Positions 56,723 through 64,000 of a stretch of DNA of 64,000 nucleotides are shown here, piece by piece. Under the pieces are notes generated by a model. It worked only from the letters and a program-made list of their open reading frames with translations. It was not told where the DNA came from and searched no databases. Source of the DNA: Primula veris (taxonomy: Eukaryota > Streptophyta > Magnoliopsida > Ericales > Primulaceae). The stretch is from the NCBI GenBank assembly GCA_963682055.1, contig OY821745.1, forward strand, positions 27,339,342 to 27,403,341, written 5' to 3'. The position numbers and the translations under genes are program-made. The first letter of the stretch is position 1. Every line of letters starts with the position of its first letter.

Positions 56723-59700
56723 ATGTGGAAGCTTAAGGTTGCTGAGGGGAATGGACCATGCTTGTTTAGCACCAATAACTTCATTGGTCGACAAATTTGG
56801 CAGTACGATCCTAATGCTGGTACCCCTGAAGAGAGAGAAGAGGTTGAACAAGCTCGAGAGCACTACAAGAACAACTGCAAAGATGGTAGAGAAAGAGCAT
56901 TGCCCAGTGGTGATCTTTTGATGAGGATGCAGGTCAGAATCTTGGGAATTTTTAATGCTGTTTCTCGGCAAATTAGGCTTAGGAATAAGCTGGATTTTTT
57001 GCGTATGATATAAAAACAAGAATCATCCATTTTAAAGCCCTTTTAAGTACCCCATGCAGTATAGCTCTGAAGAAAAAATCACAAGAGTTCAACTTGAAAA
57101 AAGATACCAAACATGGTTTTTATTAGATGAACCGGAATTTTCCCATACCAGTGAACAATTTCTTACTTCCAGCTTTTAAGCTGGTCAACCAAAACAATAT
57201 ATATATATCCTCTGATTAAGCAAATCAAGAGAGTTGACCGGAATTATGGGTGCAAGTAAACAAGAACAATATGTATTAAATTTTAACTGAAAAAAGATAT
57301 CTTAGTTTTTGCATTGTTAATTTGGCAGCTTAAAAAAGAGAACAACGTCATTGATTTAAGCATACCACCAGTGAGAGTGGGCGAGAGAGAAGAAGTGTGT
57401 CTTGTGGCCGTTAAGACTGCATTAATGAAAGCCGTACGACTAAATTGTGCAATCCAAGCTAGCGATGGGCATTGGCCTGCTGAAAATGCAGGACCTATGT
57501 ATTTCACGCCACCGGTGGTACATATTTACATACGTGAACTTTATATAAATTAACATACTTTAACATCCTTGAGCAATAAATTCAGTCAAAAGTTTTAAAG
57601 CCATTAAAGTAAGATTGTGATCTGTTGGTAAGTTACTGTGAGTATATGTTCTACATTGTAACATTAAGTGCAACAGAGACTTATTAAGATAAGAACCTAT
57701 AATTCGCAAAAATCCATGGTGATACTGATTAATTTTGATGTAATGCTTTTTTTAATAACATATGACATGTTGCCAACCAAATTTACCTTCCCTAAATGAC
57801 ACAAAACTACTTATATACTACTTAGAGAGAGCTGTAATTTGAAGTTTCTTTTAGTAAGAAAATATGTTAACTAGATATATCATTCTGTTACGGTTAACTT
57901 TTGAAGTTTGATGCAAGTAGTTTACAAGCAACAAACTTGATGTCAGAAATTTTCCAGTTAAAAATATCATGTCTTGTTTACACTTTAGGGTTTTCCCGTT
58001 CTAATAAAGGAACCAAGTTTGAGATCCTTAGTGATAAAACTTTGATGCAGATCATTGCCTTGTACGTCACTGGAACAACTGATACCATTCTAACAAGAGA
58101 GCACATAAAGGAGCTAATTCGGCACATTTATCTTCATCAAGTAAAATTTTCAATAACTTATGGTTTTAAAACCTGAGTTAAAAGTTTTACTGATACATGA
58201 CAAAATTTTATGTTATGGATGTTATGATTAATTAGAACGATGATGGCGGATGGGGATTATACATTGAAGGTTCTAGTACGATGATTGGGACAATTCTCAA
58301 TTATGTATGTTTACGCTTGCTTGGGGAGGGGCCAAATGATGGAGAAAATGGGGCAATGGCAAAAGCGAGAGAGTGGGTCCAAGTTAATGGTGGCCCAACT
58401 GCAATTGCCTGTTGGGGAAAATTTTTCCTTGCGGTAATTTTTTCAAAAATTATTTTTTCCTAAAATCTCAATTCATTTAGTCTTGTGTTTCTGATAATGT
58501 TTATTAATTCAAGAAGTTCACGAGTCATGACCAGATTGTTGAAAAAAATGAGCTTGTCAAAGTATGCTAGAAACTAATCACTAAATCCAATTTCATCTGC
58601 TATTATGCATAAAAATGAACGTATACATAAATTTCAAAAAAATTTCAGGTACTAGGATTATATGAATGGTCAGGCTGCAACCCATTGCCTCCAGAGATTT
58701 GGCTTTTACCTTCCTCATTTACAGGTGCTTAATTATAGGTTTTTTTTAAATGTTTTAAAACGTTAAAACATCTCTGAATTGTTTTCAGGAGAGGTTTACT
58801 AAAGCTTAAGATCTGATATTAAAAGCGTAGGCTTTACTAAAAAGACGTAAATACTTATTTATGTTTAATAACTATTAATTACATGAATATACTAGGTCTA
58901 AAATATTATAAATAATTATTATTCACTAGTTTTAATCACAGACTAACAAATTATCTTTGATAACATACATTAATTAAGTTCATTTTTCTAGCACATAATT
59001 GTAGTCATAGACATTTTGGTTATAAAATAACGATATGTTGAGTTGCTATTAACTTCGTACAAACATGTGAGACTTCATTCAGTTTTTTTCTCAACTCAAG
59101 CTTAACATTTTTGAGTTTTGAGACATGTTTTTGAGCATTAACGCGTTTAAAGCCCTGGTTTTTGAGTTTTAGGCTAAAGCCGAACAAATTCATTTTGAGC
59201 TTTAACTTAAGTAAAAGCGAAGCTCAACACGTTTTAATGCGAATTTTTTAATAGACTGGTTTTTTTTACTTTCCATTTTTTTCCGAAATGGTTTAATATA
59301 TATGTTATTCATGTAAAGCAGCAAGAATGTGGTGCTATTCTCGTTCCACTTTTATGTCAATGTCATATTTGTATGCGAGAAGATTTCAAGGACCGATCAC
59401 CAACCTCGTAAAGTCAATGAGACAAGAACTTTATACCGAGTCATATAGAGACGTAAATTGGAATAAAGCACGAAACACTTGTTCCAAGGTTGGTAATTAA
59501 GGTTCTAACTCGCATAGGTTTGTCCTGTCTTTCAGATTTTAAAATATAAATTAAATAGGTTCATGTTAGCCTTTAGTGATTCACTTTGTCCAATGCAAAT
59601 TCAGTTCTCTTTTGCTCAATCTACAATCTTAATGCAGACGGATCTTTATTACCCTCATGGTATCGTGCAAGATTTTCTCTGGAACGGTCTTCATACATTA

Positions 59701-62119
59701 GTTGAGCCACTAATGGAAAAATGGCCTTTCAAAAATATACGAGAACGGGCGCTCAAGAAAACAGTATTTTCGATGCGCTATGATTCAGAGAGCGCTAGAT
59801 ACATTACCATGGGATGCGTTGGAAAGGTATATAAGAAAGAACTGACAAAATGATATTTATTTTTTTATTTACCCGCTCTAGCATCTAACTTTTTGATTGT
59901 AGTATTTTGAGCTCTTGGGTTTTCTTTTCTTTGTAAAATTTTAATAAGTTTATTCATTCAGGTCGGCAATCTCAATTTCAGCCTCTAAAACTTTAGAAAA
60001 ATACATCATTTATTACAACTATTTTTAAGACTCGTATTTTAAAAAAGAATTGATTAGGTAGAGATGCTCAGTGATGTTGGTTCTTTTTTTCTATGTATTT
60101 TAAATTTTGATGCTTATCGATGCTACATTAATTATTAGACAAAAATATGAACCTGAGATTTTTGATAATATTCAAGTCCGAGATCGAAAGTATGCAAATA
60201 TCGTTAGTTTTCCAACTTTTGCATTTTTATTTTTTTTGGAAGGTAACATATAAAGGGGCTTACAGGCTGAGCAAACCGAAAACCAAATCTACAAGCTATC
60301 CAAACAAAAGATCGATTCAACAGAACTTACACAAAAACATCTAATCATACTTGATAAAAATGCAAGTCCCAATTAAAATTTACCTATCTTTAGTCGGAGA
60401 AAAGGTCTTTGTCATCCTATCCGGTCGAAAGCTTTAGCACCGAGAAAACTGTCATAATAAATAGCCGAGACATGGGTACCGTTGGTCAAGACGATAAACC
60501 GGAAGAAAGCGCACATCTTGACCCACACCCCAAAACTCAGCCTAAAAGTCCAATTCGGCATCTCCCTTACCAATCGAACCCATCTCGTCGCTTATTAGAG
60601 AAATAAGCCAAACTCTTAGCACGAACCCTACTAAGATCAGATCCCAAAACCGTAACTCAATAAAAACGATAAGTAAATTTTAAAAGGGCAAACAAATCAT
60701 AGAATACACCATATCCGAAATTATGTAATATCCAGTCGAAAGCCAAAACAACACGATAGTCACAATAATTAGAACCGAACCTCTTTATAAGATTAATGAC
60801 TTGTGTTTGTGTATATATCGCTAAAAAACAGTATTCCTTAGAATAGGCACGGACTCTTTAGCGTAATTCCAAACCCCAACTCTCATCTAACATTGTGACC
60901 AAAGGAAATGAACCCAAAAAACCTAAATTCAAAGAAGCAGTTTATAGACTCAGAATCTATCAGAATTTATATGGGTTTTGATCCAATTTATGCCAATAAG
61001 GTAGCCTTTTGAATCAAAATTCGATTTTGGGAATTGCCTCAAGCAATGGGCATGATCTATCACCGGTGCCAACCGGAGGGAGAAATTTAAATAAACAATA
61101 ACTGGTGAAGAAGTGGCGACGGAAAGAAAAGTGAGACCCCGAGAAGAGAAGAGGATGAATAAGGATGAGGGGAGGAGATGATAGCAAGAAGCGGAGAAGT
61201 TGGTGAATGGGAGAGAGAAGAGAGTAGAGAAAGATGGTGGTGATAAGGCTCGGAGGTAAGAATGGCAAACACCGTCTCCACCCCAAGCAGCGACGGCGGA
61301 TTTGGGTATAGATCTAGGGTTGTGATGGGGTAGAGAGAGACTCTGTTAACAGACAACTTTTGCACCTTCATCGGCAAACTCTCAGCTAGTAGCATCTTAT
61401 GTGCTGACAATACGGACCACTAGATCATCCTTTTTTCTTAATTTTTTGGATTATTTTATCAAAAAACGTTAAACTTAAAGCATTCTTTGGTTAGGTAAAC
61501 TTATAGCAACACTTTCAACATCTTTTCTTCATATTTATCGTCATTTATTCCAGGCTTTGCAATTGATGTGTTGGTGGGCTGAGAATCCCAGTTGCGATGA
61601 GTTCAAGTATCAACTTGCAAGGGTCCCGGATTTCTTGTGGCTCGCAGAAGATGGAATGAAAGTGCAGGTAATTTTTTAAAAAAAAAACTTGAAGCCAAAT
61701 AAATAAATACAAGTGCGCATTTATATATGTTATACTCTATTATATGGTAAAGTTGCTAAAAAAATGTGTTATCTATGTTGTAGAGTTTTGGTAGCCAGGT
61801 TTGGGACTGTGCACTGGTGACGCAAGCGCTCATAGCCAGTAATATGGTTAACGAGTATGGTGATTCGCTTAAGAAGGCACACTTATTTATTAAAGAATCA
61901 CAGGTGTGTATCAAAGAAAGAAAATAATTAAAGTGGAGTACAAAATTGATCATACATACAATTTGGCTTATTTGACCTTATATTTTGATAATGTAGGTCA
62001 AGGAAAATCCAGCAGGTGATTTCAAGAGCATGCAGCGTCATTTTACTATAGGAGGTTGGACTTTCTCGGACCGAGATCATGGTTGGATCGCCTCTGATTG
62101 CACAGCTGATTCCTTGAAG
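56723..62119 (+). CDS. OSC: Oxidosqualene cyclase (triterpene synthase), 5' ten exons
   Basis: Exons: 56723-56932, 57329-57517, 58051-58140, 58236-58433, 58649-58724, 59322-59488, 59638-59826, 61554-61667, 61784-61903, 61997-62119. All introns are GT-AG and the joined frame is open for 492 codons. Landmarks: MWKLKVAEG and [20 protein letters not shown] (exon 1), [15 protein letters not shown] (exon 2, QW-type), [16 protein letters not shown] (exon 4), [16 protein letters not shown] (exon 5), MWCYSR (257-262), [14 protein letters not shown] (exon 7), LAEDGMKVQ (exon 8) and [12 protein letters not shown] (478-489). OSCs are about 760 residues, ER-associated, and cyclise 2,3-oxidosqualene; Asp485 of DCTA is the proton donor. 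The N-terminus and motifs fit the amyrin/lupeol synthase group rather than cycloartenol synthase, but the product cannot be read. Oddities: Ser for Cys in MWCYCR, DCTAD for DCTAE, about three residues missing before MWCY, and QRHFTIGGW for the usual YRHISKGAW. The C-terminal third is not in the window. Confidence 0.92.
60225..61430 (-). mobile_element. Possible retroposed sequence in OSC intron 7
   Basis: The 1.7-kb intron between exons 7 and 8 is far longer than its neighbours. On the minus strand this part runs from a CT-rich, GC-richer start (about 61430) to TGTTACCTTCC followed by an A-rich tail (60225-60240), the layout of a non-LTR retroposon or LINE 5'/3' fragment. No reverse transcriptase motif is readable and no target duplication was found, so the class is uncertain. 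Confidence 0.3.
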
Positions 62120-62710
62120 GTGCCCTAATTTTTCTTTCTTTCCAAGGCTTATTTGGTTGCACCTTTTGTGCCATTTTCTTTTTAGTGTTTCTAAAGAATA
62201 AGTACAAAATTTGGTTGATAAGTTTAGAAACCAAGTTCCATTTTTTATGGGTGCAAATTGCTAAAAAAAAAATTAAGATATACGAATCTAGTTTTTTTTT
62301 TTGAAAAAAAACAGATATTGGGGTTGTTTGTAGTATAAATTGTAAATTTTAGACTTAACAGAATAAAGTGAAATGTAAAAAAGCTATATTGCAGTAATTA
62401 AAGCAACGGAAATTGAAAGAACTGAAATAAAAATTACAAAACCTAAGAGACTGGAAAAGTAACGAACAAAAAATAAAAATTGGTTGACCGGTTCAGAAAC
62501 TAAGTTTTTTTTTTTCCTGGGTCTAAAATCCAGTTTTTTTTTGTAATACTTAAGGTGACGTTTGTAACATAAACTAAAAATTTTGGACATAACAGAAAGA
62601 GCGGAAACAATAATTAAAAGGACTGAAATGGAAATTACATAACCTAATTAAGATGCCGAAAAGTAATATGATGAACTTACCATGCATTTTGAAATGTCCA
62701 TCAGTTTTTA
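62120..62710. other. OSC intron 10 (start), no exon seen
   Basis: It starts with the GT donor after exon 10. Two related T-rich blocks (about 62220-62340 and 62440-62600, sharing TTTTGGACaTAACAGAA-type sequence) suggest a local repeat; a third relative begins near 63835. The next OSC exon, which should encode LLLSK-type sequence, is not found. Confidence 0.45.
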
Positions 62711-63833
62711 GAGTAAATTATCTTTTAGTGTATCTTTTTGAAAATAATTATTAAAAAGTCATATTCTAAAAAATTAATTCTTTTTTTGTACATCTTTCTT
62801 CCATTAACTTGAAAACTTTGAAATGAATGAATTTTGTTTAATACGTTCACTTGACAAAACTGAAGTTAATGGATTTTTGTTTGTTATTTTGAAATGAATA
62901 AACTATTATTTGCTCAATAATATTGAAGTGAATGATCTTTTGTTTGATTTTTTAAAGTGAATTAACTTTTATTTGGCACATTTACTTCAAAATACCGAAT
63001 TGACTGAGTTATTTTTTGTCCATTCATTTTTAAAATTTGAAGTGCATTGGATTTTGTTTGGTACATTTACTTCAAAATATTAAAATGAATCTTTTGTTTT
63101 TGATTTTGAAGTGAATAAAGGTTTTTTTTATTCATTCATTTCATATTTTAGAAGTGAATGAGTTTTTTTTTTTTTTTTAAGTGAATGAGATTATGTTTGG
63201 TCTATTAATTCTAAAATGTTAACGTTGAAGTGAATAAACGTTTTTTTTATCCATTCACTTCAAAATTTTAATCTGAATGGACATTTTTTTATTGTTTTTT
63301 TTAGTAAAAATGAGATTTTGTTTAATCTACTCACTGTAAAATTTTGAAGTGAATAGATGTTTTTTTTATCCATTCAATTCAAAATTTTAAAATGAATGAA
63401 CTTTTTTTTATGTTTTTTTAAGTGAATGAGATTTTGTTTGTTCCATTCACTCTAAAATGTTAAAATAAATAAACTTTTTTTTTTATTCATTTACTTTACA
63501 TTTTTGAAGTGAATTAGCTTTTTTTTTTTTATGTTTTTTTAATTGAATGTGATTTTGTTTGGTACATTCACTTTAAAATTTTGAAGTGAATGAACATTTT
63601 TTTTATATAAATATTTTATTGATTTTATATTTTTTTAAAAAAATAATTTTTTTTTTGATTTTATATATATTTATTTTGGTTTTCTTATATTTTTTTTTTG
63701 TATATTCACGAATTGAATAAGATACTAACGAAGTGAATGAGAGAAAAGTTACACCATAACAGAATTAGTTTTTTGTACTAGCACTAAAAGGGAATTAATT
63801 TCCTTTTTTTTTTTTACTAAAAGGAATTTCCCC
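62711..63833 (-). mobile_element. Mutator-like MITE, second copy (inverted)
   Basis: On the minus strand it starts GGGGAAATTCCTTTTAGT and ends ...AAAGATAATTTACTC, matching both ends and the AAGTGAATGA-rich interior of 37303-38037, but it is about 390 bp longer through extra copies of the internal repeat. Flanks CAGTTTTTA and TGGCTTTTA match at 6 of 9 positions. It lies within the presumed OSC intron 10. Confidence 0.6.
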
Positions 63834-63899
63834 TGGCTTTTATTACTTTTTTTTTTCTTGGGGGTCCAAAATCTAGTTTTTTTTGTAGAACTTACGGTG

Positions 63900-64000
63900 A
63901 TTAGGACTGCAAATCAGCCGAGTCGTGCTTAGCTCTGTTCAAGCTCGGCTCGTTTACTAAACGAGTCTGAAAATCTTGCTCAAACTCGGCTCGTTTACAG
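63900..64000. repeat. CTCGGCTCGTTTAC-rich dispersed repeat, cut by window end
   Basis: CTCGGCTCGTTTAC occurs twice in the last 60 bases, with an inverted AAACGAG between. Such GCTCGGCTCG blocks are common in dispersed plant transposon ends. Too little is present to classify. Confidence 0.4.

Noticed and set aside
61014..61410. 90-107 codon minus-strand frames in OSC intron 7
   Set aside because: Pro/Ser/Leu-rich translations of a CT-rich stretch; two overlapping frames are open, and neither shows a family motif.
1..64000. CRISPR arrays, bacterial operons or integrated virus genomes
   Set aside because: No regularly spaced direct repeats with unique spacers and no viral replication or coat genes; all repeats fit plant transposons or simple tandem repeats.

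Overview
This is a stretch of nuclear DNA from a flowering plant, most likely a eudicot. It is AT-rich, its genes carry spliceosomal GT-AG introns, and it is packed with nested plant transposons (Ty1-copia, Gypsy, CACTA, hAT, Mutator-like, Helitron, MITEs). No bacterial-type operon, CRISPR array or rRNA gene is visible, and no functional tRNA gene was found. The species cannot be told from the sequence.

Two host genes appear real and both point to triterpenoid (saponin-type) metabolism. (1) A three-exon cytochrome P450 of the CYP716 family lies on the minus strand (18797-29038). It encodes 476 residues with all signature motifs, although its second intron is swollen to about 8.4 kb by a copia element, a Helitron and a Gypsy fragment. 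(2) An oxidosqualene cyclase (OSC) starts at 56723 on the plus strand. Ten in-frame exons encode 492 residues up to the catalytic DCTA motif, and the gene then leaves the window or is truncated. OSCs fold 2,3-oxidosqualene into a triterpene scaffold and CYP716 enzymes oxidise such scaffolds, so the pair is a candidate biosynthetic gene cluster. The two genes stand head to head, about 27.7 kb apart. A broken CYP94-type P450 fragment (3903-4241) is the only other gene relic of note.

Layout: 1-8.6 kb, intergenic, with a Stowaway-like MITE, a Helitron, the CYP94 relic, a foldback MITE, a Gypsy-type solo LTR, a hAT-like element, a CACTA MITE and a LINE relic. 8.7-16.6 kb, a complete non-coding LTR element (LARD-like) with paired 550-bp LTRs and a GAAAC target duplication. 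18.8-29.0 kb, the CYP716 gene with its TE-filled intron. 29.6-36.0 kb, a tandemly triplicated 2.2-kb unit, one copy split by a solo LTR. 36.5-39.6 kb, a second tandem duplication whose two copies carry different insertions. 39.6-45.2 kb, a very young copia element with LTRs that read as identical, one base short of an intact pol frame and with a hAT insertion in its 3' LTR. 46.1-51.0 kb, a miniature LTR element and a truncated copia element interrupted by a solo LTR. 52.2-56.3 kb, a 4.1-kb CACTA-ended element directly upstream of the OSC. 56.3-62.1 kb, OSC promoter and exons. 62.7-63.8 kb, an inverted copy of a Mutator-like repeat.

All coordinates, splice sites and repeat boundaries were read by eye from the sequence. 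Family assignments rest on recognised motifs, not on database searches.
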